Positions 42,857 to 50,362 of a DNA stretch of 64,000 nt are shown here, piece by piece. Source of the DNA: an uncultured Faecalibacterium sp. (GTDB taxonomy: Bacteria > Bacillota > Clostridia > Oscillospirales > Ruminococcaceae); the NCBI GenBank assembly GCA_900539945.1, contig UQDV01000001.1:96543-160542 (forward strand), written 5' to 3'. Positions within the stretch are counted from its first letter, which is position 1. Each line of letters starts with the position of its first letter. The notes under the pieces were generated by a model, which worked only from the letters and a program-made list of their open reading frames with translations, did not search any database and was not told where the DNA came from. The translations under genes were made by a program, and so were the position numbers.

Positions 42857-44239
42857 TCAGTCTGCCAGCTCACCCAGCAGCACGGTAGCACGGGCACCGG
42901 TCAACCGGACCATCGCATACTGGCCCAGCAGTGCCGGGTCGGCGGTGAACTCCACCGTCAGGTTGTTGTCGAGCCTTCCGGAGAGGGTGCCCTCGCTGCG
43001 GCCGTAGCCTTCCACCAGCACCTGCACGGTCTGGCCCACCTGGCCCTTGACCAGTGCCATGGCGATCTCGTCCTGCACCTTGAGCAGGCGGCTCATGCGG
43101 TCGGTCTTTTCCTTGCGGGGGGTGGGGTCCGGCAGTTCGGCAGCCTTGGTGCCGGTGCGCTTGGAGTAGATGAAGGTGAACAGCTGCATATAGCCCACCT
43201 TCTGCACCAATTCCAGCGTCTTGACAAAGTCCTCTTCCGTCTCACCGGGGAAGCCGACGATGATGTCGCTGGAGAAGGTGATGCCGGGCACGGTCTTGCG
43301 GGCGTACTCGATGAGCTCCAGATACTGCTCGATGGTGTAATGGCGGTTCATCTGCTGCAGCAGCCGGTCGGAGCCGCACTGCACCGGCAGATGCAGGTGC
43401 TTGCACAGTTTCGGCTGAGCGGCAATGGTATCGATCAGCTTGTGGCTGGCGTCCTTGGGGTGGCTGGTCATGAACCGGATGTGGTAGTCACCGGGCACGG
43501 TGCACAGCAGGTTGAGCAGGTCGGAAAAGTCGATCTGCTCTTCCAGGCCCTTGCCGTAGCTGTTCACGTTCTGGCCCAGCAGGGTGATCTCCTTGTAACC
43601 GGCCTCCACCAGCCCGCGGAACTCGGCCAGGATGTCGCCGGGCTTGCGGCTCTTTTCGCGGCCGCGGACGTAGGGCACGATGCAGTAGGTGCAGAAATTG
43701 TCGCAGCCGTACATGATGGGCAGCCAGGCGCGGAACTCGCTCTCGCGCCGGATGGGGATGTTCTCCACGATCACCGGGCGCTGGGCGGGGTCCAGCAGCA
43801 CACGCTTGTGCTTCTGCAGCTTCTGGGCGATGAGCTGCGGCAGGGTGTCGATGCCGTCCACGCCGAACACGAGGTCCACATAAGGGTAGCTCTGGCGCAG
43901 CTTTTCCACCACATGCTTCTGGTTGGCCATGCATCCGCACAGGCCGATGATCAGGCCGGGCTTTTTCTCCTTGAGGCCCTTGAGGGCGCCCACGTTGCCG
44001 AACACCCGCTGCTCGGCATGCTCGCGCACGGCGCAGGTGTTGAAGAGGATCAGGTCGGCGTCCTCCGGCTTGTCGCACAGACCGTAGCCGATATCCACCA
44101 GCACACCCTTGATGCGCTCGCCGTCGTTGACGTTCTGCTGGCAGCCGTAGCTGTGCACAAAGGCCAGCGGCGGGGTGTCGTAAGCCTGCTTTACCAGATC
44201 AGCGGCGATGTTATTATGCTCAAAACTAATGTATTCCAA
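42857..44239 (-). CDS. miaB: tRNA-2-methylthio-N6-isopentenyladenosine synthase MiaB
   Basis: 460 residues. UPF0004 domain with three cysteines (HSYGCQQNVNDGE, FNTCAVREHA, GLCGCMANQ), radical SAM motif YGCDNFCTYCIVP (CxxxCxxC), and a C-terminal TRAM domain. Methylthiolates the MiaA product on A37 of tRNAs. The promoter is at 44316-44344 and ylbF follows 66 nt downstream on the same strand. Confidence 0.97.
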   Translation of the reverse strand: MEYISFEHNNIAADLVKQAYDTPPLAFVHSYGCQQNVNDGERIKGVLVDIGYGLCDKPEDADLILFNTCAVREHAEQRVFGNVGALKGLKEKKPGLIIGLCGCMANQKHVVEKLRQSYPYVDLVFGVDGIDTLPQLIAQKLQKHKRVLLDPAQRPVIVENIPIRRESEFRAWLPIMYGCDNFCTYCIVPYVRGREKSRKPGDILAEFRGLVEAGYKEITLLGQNVNSYGKGLEEQIDFSDLLNLLCTVPGDYHIRFMTSHPKDASHKLIDTIAAQPKLCKHLHLPVQCGSDRLLQQMNRHYTIEQYLELIEYARKTVPGITFSSDIIVGFPGETEEDFVKTLELVQKVGYMQLFTFIYSKRTGTKAAELPDPTPRKEKTDRMSRLLKVQDEIAMALVKGQVGQTVQVLVEGYGRSEGTLSGRLDNNLTVEFTADPALLGQYAMVRLTGARATVLLGELAD

Positions 44240-44315
44240 TCAAACCATCCTTCTCCGCCGGGAAAACCCCGCACGGTGAACACTCTTTTTTCCGCTTTTA
44301 TGAATAGCTCTCCTT

Positions 44316-44344
44316 AGTATACACTCTTTGGCCGCTGCGGGCAA
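44316..44344 (-). promoter_or_regulatory. miaB-ylbF promoter
   Basis: Minus strand TTGCCC (44344-44339), 17-nt spacer, TATACT (44321-44316). About 75 bp upstream of miaB, in the gap after perR. Confidence 0.65.
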
Positions 44345-44361
44345 GGGGGTCCGGGCAAAGT

Positions 44362-44754
44362 TTACGCCTCGGAGGCCGCTTTTTGTGCTGCACAGCAGCT
44401 TTCGCACACGCCGATGAACACCACGGCGCAGTCCTGCACCCGGCCTTTCTGGCCGCGTACCAGCTTCGTCACCTGCTTTTCGTCCACCTCGGCATCGGTC
44501 ACGCCGCCGCACACCGTGCAGTACAGGTGGCTGTGCCAGGCCAGCGTATGGTCGAACCGGTCGGCCTGGCCGGGGATGGACACCCGGCGCACGCGGCCTG
44601 CCTCCACCAGACTGTTCAGGTTGCGGTACACGGTGCCAAGGCTCAGGCCCGGGCATTCCTTTGCAGCGGTGTCGTAAATCTCTTCGGCGGTGGGGTGGTT
44701 GCAGAGGTTTTGCACCGTCTGCATGACCAGCTCACGCTGTTTGGAATAGCGCAT
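44362..44754 (-). CDS. perR: PerR-type peroxide-sensing regulator (Fur family)
   Basis: 130 residues; winged-helix DNA-binding domain (HPTAEEIYDTA, LSLGTVYRNLNSLVEAG) and Fur-type dimer domain. The regulatory metal site matches B. subtilis PerR: H20, D68, H74, H76, D87 (numbering minus 17 from H37, D85, H91, H93, D104); D68 rather than Glu favours PerR over Fur. Structural zinc cysteines are C79, C82, C117, C120. It lies 27 nt after rarA on the same strand, probably in one operon. Senses H2O2 by metal-catalysed oxidation in the family. Autoregulation through the Fur-type palindrome upstream of rarA is an inference. Confidence 0.92.
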   Translation of the reverse strand: MRYSKQRELVMQTVQNLCNHPTAEEIYDTAAKECPGLSLGTVYRNLNSLVEAGRVRRVSIPGQADRFDHTLAWHSHLYCTVCGGVTDAEVDEKQVTKLVRGQKGRVQDCAVVFIGVCESCCAAQKAASEA

Positions 44755-44781
44755 ATCGTTCTCCTTTTCTTGTTTTTGGGT

Positions 44782-46056
44782 TCAGACGTTTTCCTCGCCT
44801 TTGATCTTTGCCCAGTAGGCGCGGGCCGCCTGTTCGGTACGGTTGTCGCCGTAGGTGTAGTATTTCACGTCCTTGAGGGCATCCGGCAGATACTGTTGTT
44901 TGACCCAATGGTGGTCGTAGTCGTGAGCGTACTTGTAGTTCTGCCCTTTTACCAGAGCATCCTCGCCGTCAAAGTGCTTGTTCTGCAGCTGACGCGGGAT
45001 GGGCCCGGTGCGCCCGGCCTGCACATCCGCAATGGCTGCATTGATGGCGTCATGGGCGCTGTTGGATTTGGGGCTGGTGGCCACCAGGATCACCGCGTCG
45101 GCCAGCGGCAGGCGTGCTTCCGGCAGACCCACCATGTTGGCCGCATCCACCGCCGCCTTAACGATGGGGATGATCTGCGGGTAGGCAAGGCCCACGTCCT
45201 CGCAGGCGCACACCATCAGACGGCGGCAGGCCGAGGGCAGGTCGCCGGCTTCCAGCAGACGGGCCAGATAGTGCAATGCCGCGTCTGGGTCAGAGCCGCG
45301 CATGGACTTCTGGTAGGCCGACACGATGTCGTAGTGATCATCACCCTCCCGGTCGTACCGCATGGCTGTGCGGCGGGTGACCTGCCGGATCATATCCAGC
45401 GTGATGTGCCGGGCACCTTCTTCCACCGGGGCCGCCGTGACCGCAAAATCCAGGCAGCCCAGTGCCTTGCGCAAATCGCCGCCCGCACTCTCGGCAAGAT
45501 AGGCACAGGCGTCCTCGTCCATGCGCACCGGGGTGTTCCCCCCTTCCGACAGCTTTTTGAGGGCATTGTGCAGGCCCTGCTCCACGTCGGCGGCGGACAA
45601 GGATTTGAACTCGAACACCGTGCACCGGGACAGCAGTGCATTATAGATGTAGAAATACGGGTTCTCGGTGGTGGATGCAATGAGGGTGACCGAGCCGTCC
45701 TCGATGCACTCCAGCAGGCTCTGCTGCTGCTTTTTGTTCAGGTACTGGATCTCGTCCAGATACAGCAGGATGCCGCCCGCCCCCGCCAGCGTGCCGATGT
45801 CCTTGAGCACCGCCTTGATGTCGCCGGTGCCGCAGGAAGTGCCGTTGAGCTTGTGCAGAGTCATGCCGCTGTTCTCTGCGATGATGCGGGCCACTGTGGT
45901 CTTGCCGGTACCGGACGGGCCGTAGAAGATCATGTTGGGGATGCGGCCGCTCTCGATGGTGCGGCGAAACACCCTGCCCGGAGCCAGCAGATGCTGCTGC
46001 CCGCACACATCTGCCAGCGTTTTGGGCCGCAGGCGCTGCGCCAGTGGTTCGTTCAT
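44782..46056 (-). CDS. rarA: Replication-associated recombination protein RarA (MgsA)
   Basis: 424 residues. AAA+ ATPase with RLRPKTLADVCGQQHLL, Walker A GPSGTGKTTVARII, Walker B GILLYLDEIQYL, sensor region and the C-terminal MgsA tetramerisation domain (RGSDPDAALHYLARLLEAGDL). Acts at stalled replication forks. Promoter 46101-46129 reads into it; perR follows 27 nt downstream. Confidence 0.96.
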   Translation of the reverse strand: MNEPLAQRLRPKTLADVCGQQHLLAPGRVFRRTIESGRIPNMIFYGPSGTGKTTVARIIAENSGMTLHKLNGTSCGTGDIKAVLKDIGTLAGAGGILLYLDEIQYLNKKQQQSLLECIEDGSVTLIASTTENPYFYIYNALLSRCTVFEFKSLSAADVEQGLHNALKKLSEGGNTPVRMDEDACAYLAESAGGDLRKALGCLDFAVTAAPVEEGARHITLDMIRQVTRRTAMRYDREGDDHYDIVSAYQKSMRGSDPDAALHYLARLLEAGDLPSACRRLMVCACEDVGLAYPQIIPIVKAAVDAANMVGLPEARLPLADAVILVATSPKSNSAHDAINAAIADVQAGRTGPIPRQLQNKHFDGEDALVKGQNYKYAHDYDHHWVKQQYLPDALKDVKYYTYGDNRTEQAARAYWAKIKGEENV

Positions 46057-46100
46057 TGTGTTTCCCTCCCATGCCGGGGAATACCCCAGTGTTTTTCTAT

Positions 46101-46129
46101 AGTATAGCGCATTTCTGCGCGGAGGACAA
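46101..46129 (-). promoter_or_regulatory. rarA-perR promoter
   Basis: Minus strand TTGTCC (46129-46124), 17-nt spacer, TATACT (46106-46101). A Fur-type inverted repeat lies 9 bp farther upstream. Confidence 0.7.
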
Positions 46130-46138
46130 GAGATTTTC

Positions 46139-46153
46139 TGAAAATGATTCTCA
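46139..46153. promoter_or_regulatory. Candidate Fur/PerR-type operator in the rarA/nth divergent region
   Basis: TGAAAATGATTCTCA matches the Fur consensus TGATAATnATTATCA at 12 of 14 defined positions and the PerR box TTATAATnATTATAA at 10 of 14. It lies 9 bp upstream of the rarA -35 and 18 bp upstream of the nth -35, so one regulator could act on both promoters. A perR gene is in the rarA operon. Consensus match only. Confidence 0.5.
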
Positions 46154-46171
46154 GATAATTCCGGGCAGGCG

Positions 46172-46200
46172 TTTACAAATCGGTCGAAACATGCTATGAT
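46172..46200 (+). promoter_or_regulatory. nth promoter
   Basis: TTTACA (46172-46177), 17-nt spacer, TATGAT (46195-46200), 35 bp before the nth start. Strong sigma-A-type match. Confidence 0.85.
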
Positions 46201-46235
46201 AAGGAAAACATTTTTTGCCGAAAGGAGGCGACGGT

Positions 46236-46925
46236 ATGCCCGCTCGTAAAAAAGAACCGGAAGATCTCACTGCCAAAAAAGAACTGGCGCTGGAGGTGAT
46301 CGACCGGCTCAAAAAAGAATATCCGGATGCCGGCTGCACACTGGACTACGATCACGCATGGCAGCTGCTGGTCAGCGTGCGGCTGGCGGCCCAGTGCACG
46401 GACGCCCGGGTGAATATCGTAGTGGAGGACCTGTTTGCCCGCTACCCCAGCGTGGCCGCACTGGCCGCTGCCGAGCCGGAGGACATCGAGGCCATCGTCA
46501 AGCCCTGCGGACTGGGGCACTCCAAGGCGCGGGATATCTCGGCCTGCATGCGCATGCTGCGGGACAAGTACAACTGCCAGGTGCCTACTACCTTTGAGGA
46601 GCTGCTGGCGCTGCCCGGCGTGGGCCGCAAGAGCGCCAACCTGATCATGGGCGACGTGTTCGGCAAACCGGCCATTGTCACCGACACCCACTGCATCCGT
46701 CTGTGCAACAAGATCGGCCTTGTGGACGGCATCAAGGAGCCGCAGAAGGTGGAAATGGCCCTGTGGAAGATCATTCCGCCGGAAGAGGGCAGCGACCTGT
46801 GCCACCGCTTTGTGATGCACGGCCGCGCTGTGTGCAATGCCCGCAAGCCGGAATGCGAAAAATGCTGTCTGAATGATATCTGCCGCTACGCCCGGGAACA
46901 GTCCGGCGCAGACACGGCGAAATAA
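46236..46925 (+). CDS. nth: Endonuclease III
   Basis: 229 residues from ATG 46236 (AAAGGAGG upstream). Helix-hairpin-helix LPGVGRKSANLIMGDVF, catalytic K (within the HhH) and D in VTDTHCIRLCNK, and the 4Fe-4S cluster loop with CNARKPECEKCCLNDIC. It excises oxidised pyrimidines and cleaves abasic sites. Base-excision repair beside a PerR-type regulator and rarA suggests an oxidative-damage response (inference). Confidence 0.97.
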   Translation: MPARKKEPEDLTAKKELALEVIDRLKKEYPDAGCTLDYDHAWQLLVSVRLAAQCTDARVNIVVEDLFARYPSVAALAAAEPEDIEAIVKPCGLGHSKARDISACMRMLRDKYNCQVPTTFEELLALPGVGRKSANLIMGDVFGKPAIVTDTHCIRLCNKIGLVDGIKEPQKVEMALWKIIPPEEGSDLCHRFVMHGRAVCNARKPECEKCCLNDICRYAREQSGADTAK

Positions 46926-46938
46926 GGAGGTATTTTTT

Positions 46939-47265
46939 ATGATTACATTGACGATTCTACTGATCATCACCCTGCTCTGCATTCTGGTGGGCTGTCTGAT
47001 GGGCCTGTTCTCACTGGTGGGCGTGATCGCTTCTCTGGTCGCAGGCGTGCTGGTGGGTGCGCTGGCAGGCTATGTGGCCGGCCGCTTCATGGGCACGGAG
47101 ACTTCGCTCGGCCGCAACATCCTCATGGGCATCCTGGGCAGCTTTGTGGGCGAATTCGTGTTCGGCCTGTTCGGCATTTATGCCACCGGCAGCATCACGT
47201 CCTTTATCATTTCAGTCATCGGCGCCTGCATCTGCATCTGGATCGGGCAGAAGCTGTTCCATTGA
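46939..47265 (+). CDS. GlsB/YeaQ/YmgE-type small membrane protein
   Basis: 108 residues from ATG 46939 (AAGGAGG upstream). Three or four membrane helices with GYVAGRFMG and GILGSFVGEFVFGLFG, resembling the glycine-rich stress-membrane family, though longer than the classic ~85 residues because of an extra N-terminal helix. Function unknown. Co-transcribed with nth (13-nt gap), then a perfect-hairpin terminator. Confidence 0.75.
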   Translation: MITLTILLIITLLCILVGCLMGLFSLVGVIASLVAGVLVGALAGYVAGRFMGTETSLGRNILMGILGSFVGEFVFGLFGIYATGSITSFIISVIGACICIWIGQKLFH

Positions 47266-47326
47266 GCGCTGATAAAAAACGCCTGACACTTGTTTTGGAC
47301 GCAGTGTTGTTCTATCGTTATATTGA

Positions 47327-47374
47327 AGATACTCCTTGTGCAGCCGTATAGCTGCACAAGGAGTATCTTTTTTA
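47327..47374 (+). terminator. Terminator of nth-GlsB unit (perfect 18-bp stem)
   Basis: Eighteen-bp perfect stem, from AGATACTCCTTGTGCAGC (47327-47344) to its complement (47351-47368), 6-nt loop, followed by TTTTTT-rich sequence. Unusually long and perfect for a simple terminator. Confidence 0.85.
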
Positions 47375-47452
47375 TTAGATGGATTTCAAGAAACTGGGGC
47401 ATATTCCATGCCATGTTTTATCCTGTGACGTTCACCGGTGGAAAATCCATCC

Positions 47453-47481
47453 TTGACAGACATGCTGAAATATGGTAAAAT
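47453..47481 (+). promoter_or_regulatory. tRNA-Thr promoter
   Basis: TTGACA (47453-47458), 17-nt spacer, TAAAAT (47476-47481); near-consensus, about 28 bp upstream of the tRNA. Confidence 0.85.
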
Positions 47482-47509
47482 ATTGTCCGTTGCAGAATAT
47501 GTGCAATGT

Positions 47510-47585
47510 GCTACTGTGGCTCAGCTGGTAGAGCAGCTCACTCGTAATGAGCAGGTCGCCTGTTCGAATCAGGTCAGTAGCTCCA
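47510..47585 (+). tRNA. tRNA-Thr (anticodon CGT)
   Basis: 76 nt with the full cloverleaf: acceptor GCTACTG/CAGTAGC, D arm GCTC..GAGC, anticodon stem GCTCA/TGAGC around CTCGTAA (anticodon CGT, codon ACG), T arm GCCTG TTCGAAT CAGGT. Discriminator base T, then CCA encoded in the gene (47583-47585). Confidence 0.95.
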
Positions 47586-47590
47586 ACATG

Positions 47591-47637
47591 AAAGACCCGG
47601 AAAAGTGGCTTGCAGCCTGGCTTTTCCGGGTCTTTTT
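47591..47637 (+). terminator. Terminator after tRNA-Thr
   Basis: AAAGACCCGGAAAAG (47591-47605) pairs with CTTTTCCGGGTCTTT (47621-47635) then TT; bidirectional with the convergent ylbJ-like gene. Confidence 0.9.
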
Positions 47638-47646
47638 GCATCGTTT

Positions 47647-48738
47647 TTATAAGGCACTTCTGCGCGGAAAAGTGCGCTTATTTCTCCATTTTTCCCGCTG
47701 GAGCAGACCTTTGTTCAGCTCACAGGCCGCCATGCAGCACACGGCAAAGGCCAGCAGCGCACAGTCCGGCGGCACCCGCTGCATGGGGATCACCCGTTCG
47801 CACAGGTTGCCAAAGGTCTCCACGGCCTGTTCCGGCCATGTCAGGCAGAACAATGCCAGCGACAGCGGCAGGTGCAGAAACCGACCTGCCAGCAGCGGAC
47901 GGAAGGACACTTCTCCGGGGCAGAGGGTACGCACCTGCAGCAGCACCGATGCTCCCTGTACGCTGAGGGCGGCGCAGCACAGACTGCTGGCCCACAGGCC
48001 GGTGCGGGCCGCATAATCGCAGCCGGAGCACACCTCCAGCAGCATGGCCGGGAAGGGTGCCCACGCGGCGGGCAGAAACTGCCCGCACCCGGCTGCTAGC
48101 ATCCGGAAATACAACACGAATCCGCACAATTTCAGGTACTGCACAGCCGCCTGTGCGATTACTTCGTCCAACCGGGGCGGCGCAGTCTGGGTGGACTGCG
48201 CAGAGCGTACCGGGGCAGCGGGTGCCGGGTGCAGACGGTTCAGCAGAGCGGCGGTAAGATACCCGGCCAGCACCTGCGCTGCAAACAGGCGGATGCCCAG
48301 CACCCGGCTGCCCAGCAGCTGCTCCCCTGCCGTGAGGATCACGAAGGACGGCCCGGAGCAGATGCAGGCCGGGAGAAGGGCCGACGCCTCCTGCGGGGTC
48401 AGCTCCCGGCTGCGCACGGCTTCGGCCGCAGCCGCTGCCGGGGCAAACCCACCCAGGAACCCGATGAGCAGCACCCCACCGGCCGCCGGGCTGCGCACCC
48501 CGATGAGCCATGCCACCGGACGGAACACAAACCCCAGTACCTGCCCTGCCCCACAGCGCATGAGCAGAGCGGAAACGATGAGAAACGGGAACAGTGACAC
48601 CAGCAGCGGCCCACCGCACAGGGCAAGCCCCTGCTGCAGCGCACGGGCGCAGCACTGCGGCGCTGCAAACACCAGTCCTGCCGTGCCAATTGCCGCCCCC
48701 AACAGCACGACCCGCTGAAACCGGAACGTCTGATACAT
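47647..48738 (-). CDS. ylbJ: YlbJ-like sporulation integral membrane protein
   Basis: 363 residues from ATG 48738 (GGGAGGGGAAAGTT upstream). Eight or so membrane helices with the nucleoside-recognition/gate fold: PFLIVSALLM, GVLLIGFLGGFAPAAAAAEAVR, CICSGPSFVILTAG. In Bacillus YlbJ is a sigma-E-dependent membrane protein needed for heat-resistant spores. Length close to the family (~400). It is divergent from yqfC-yqfD, also sporulation genes, with a shared palindromic intergenic region. Family call by motif pattern and neighbours. Confidence 0.8.
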   Translation of the reverse strand: MYQTFRFQRVVLLGAAIGTAGLVFAAPQCCARALQQGLALCGGPLLVSLFPFLIVSALLMRCGAGQVLGFVFRPVAWLIGVRSPAAGGVLLIGFLGGFAPAAAAAEAVRSRELTPQEASALLPACICSGPSFVILTAGEQLLGSRVLGIRLFAAQVLAGYLTAALLNRLHPAPAAPVRSAQSTQTAPPRLDEVIAQAAVQYLKLCGFVLYFRMLAAGCGQFLPAAWAPFPAMLLEVCSGCDYAARTGLWASSLCCAALSVQGASVLLQVRTLCPGEVSFRPLLAGRFLHLPLSLALFCLTWPEQAVETFGNLCERVIPMQRVPPDCALLAFAVCCMAACELNKGLLQREKWRNKRTFPRRSAL

Positions 48739-48788
48739 AACTTTCCCCTCCCGCTCCATATATATGGAACAGCGGCCCGCATTTATGG
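48735..48788. promoter_or_regulatory. Palindromic divergent promoter candidate between ylbJ-like and yqfC
   Basis: A central palindrome CCATATATATGG (48756-48767) can serve as a CATATATA -10 in either direction. Toward ylbJ, CCATAAA (48788-48782) lies 15 nt upstream; toward yqfC, ACATAAC (48735-48741) also lies 15 nt upstream. The layout resembles sigma-E promoters (ATA...CATA...), but matches are partial; low confidence. Confidence 0.3.
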
Positions 48789-48830
48789 CACTTTGGGCCA
48801 AAATATCAGAGCGGAACGGGAGGGAGCCGA

Positions 48831-49199
48831 ATGAGTCCTGCGCACCGCGCGCCTTTTCCGCTGCGGCGCTGGCTGGCCCTTTTGTTCCGGCAGCCGCCGC
48901 AGGGGCTGTACCGTCGTCCCTGCCTGTACCAGAGCGGCGACCGGATGGAGATCGAGCATTATGAAGCCATCCTCGCCTACGATGAGACCCGTCTGCGGCT
49001 CCAACTGCCGCGCGGGCAGCTGACCATTTACGGAGAGCAGCTTCAGATTGAAACGCTCACCGCCCGGCGCATCACGCTGCGGGGCTGCTTCGTCCGCACA
49101 GACTACACCACGGAGCACACCGCCACAGGGCAGCGCCCTACCGGGCATCTGCCGGACAGGAGGCCGTCATGGAACCCGTTCGTCTCTGGGCCGCGGTAG
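48831..49199 (+). CDS. yqfC: YqfC family sporulation protein
   Basis: 122 residues from ATG 48831 (GGGAGGGAG upstream). The YabP/YqfC core is residues 24-93: RPCLYQSGDRMEIEHYEAI, GQLTIYGEQLQIETLTARRITLRGCF. The C-terminal ~30 residues are unlike the family and run through the start of yqfD (31-nt overlap), so the last part may simply be overlap sequence. In Bacillus yqfC-yqfD are adjacent sigma-E genes; same order here. Confidence 0.85.
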   Translation: MSPAHRAPFPLRRWLALLFRQPPQGLYRRPCLYQSGDRMEIEHYEAILAYDETRLRLQLPRGQLTIYGEQLQIETLTARRITLRGCFVRTDYTTEHTATGQRPTGHLPDRRPSWNPFVSGPR

Positions 49200-50323
49200 A
49201 ATTCACCGCGCAAAGCGGCAGCACCGACGCCCTGCTGGGCCATGCCGCACAGGCAGGGCTGCACCTGACCCGCATTGTACCGCTGCCCGGCGGATTCCGG
49301 GCGCGCTGCGCCGCCTGGCATTACCGCCCGTTGGCCGCTCTGGCCCGGCAGGGGCATGTGCGTCTGCGGGTGAAAAAGCGTCTGGGGCTGTTTTTTCGGC
49401 TGCGTCCGCTGCTGCGCCGCACCGGGCTGTGGGCCGGGCTGGCGCTGTTTATTCCGCTGCTGCTGTGGAGCCAGCAGTTCGTCTGGGCCGTGGACACCAG
49501 CACCCTCACCCGCGGACAGGCTGCCCGGGCCTTTGCCGTACTGCGGCAGGCAGACCTTGCCCCGGGGGCTGCCGCCACCGAAGCCAAGCGCACCGCCGGG
49601 GAGTATGCCCTGCTGGAAAGCGGCGAGTTTTCCTGGGCCAGTCTCAATTTTGCCAAAGGGCGGCTGGAAGTCCGCGCCGCCGCTGCAGTGCCCAAGCCCG
49701 CCATTGCGGCCGGGACCCTGCACGGCCTGCGCGCCCGGTGCGCCGGTGTGGTCACCAAGACCAACCTGACCAGCGGCACGATGCTGGTGGTGCCCGGGCA
49801 GGCCGTGGAGGCTGGACAGGGGCTGATCGGCACGGCGCGGCAGGAGCGGGACGGTGCACTGATCTTTGCCCCGGCAGCGGGCACCGTGCGGGCACAACTG
49901 GAGTGGAGTGATGCTCAGTCCGTTCCGCTGGAAGAGACCGTTTTACAGCCGACCGGGCGCTCCACCGTGCGGTACCGGCTGAGCGCTGCCGGGCAGAACT
50001 GGACCCTGCCCAGTGTTCAGTCGCCGGAACAGACACTGGAGCGCACCCGGCACCTCCAACCCGAGCTGCTGGGGCTGCCGCTTCCCTGCTCCGTGGAGGA
50101 AACCACCTTCTACGAGCAGCAGCCGCAGCTTCTGCGCCGCACTGAAGCCCAGGCGCTGGCACTGGCGCGGCTGCACAGCCTGCAGGCGCTGTACACGGCA
50201 TTCCCGGATGCCGTGTTGATTGCCCGAAAGGAGGACACCTCCTGTACAGACACCACGCTGGAATACACCGCCGTCTACACGCTGGAAGCCGACATCTGCA
50301 CGCAAAACGACCCCGGCAGCTGA
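49169..50323 (+). CDS. yqfD: Sporulation protein YqfD
   Basis: 384 residues from ATG 49169 (AGGAGG upstream). Short N-terminal cytosolic domain with GHVRLRVKKRLGLFFRLRPLL, one membrane helix (about residues 88-111), and a long extracytoplasmic part: LNFAKGRLEVRAAAA and GVVTKTNLTSGTMLVVPGQAV. Role in Bacillus spore formation is known genetically, not biochemically. Frame intact. Shares a divergent region with ylbJ. Confidence 0.88.
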   Translation: MEPVRLWAAVEFTAQSGSTDALLGHAAQAGLHLTRIVPLPGGFRARCAAWHYRPLAALARQGHVRLRVKKRLGLFFRLRPLLRRTGLWAGLALFIPLLLWSQQFVWAVDTSTLTRGQAARAFAVLRQADLAPGAAATEAKRTAGEYALLESGEFSWASLNFAKGRLEVRAAAAVPKPAIAAGTLHGLRARCAGVVTKTNLTSGTMLVVPGQAVEAGQGLIGTARQERDGALIFAPAAGTVRAQLEWSDAQSVPLEETVLQPTGRSTVRYRLSAAGQNWTLPSVQSPEQTLERTRHLQPELLGLPLPCSVEETTFYEQQPQLLRRTEAQALALARLHSLQALYTAFPDAVLIARKEDTSCTDTTLEYTAVYTLEADICTQNDPGS

Positions 50324-50362
50324 GCTGTTCCGCTCGCCCGCCGGGGCCGTTGCTTTATTCAA

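Noticed and set aside
47290..47478. A 62-codon plus-strand frame between the GlsB-like gene and tRNA-Thr
   Set aside because: It spans a perfect terminator hairpin and the tRNA promoter and lacks a ribosome-binding site.
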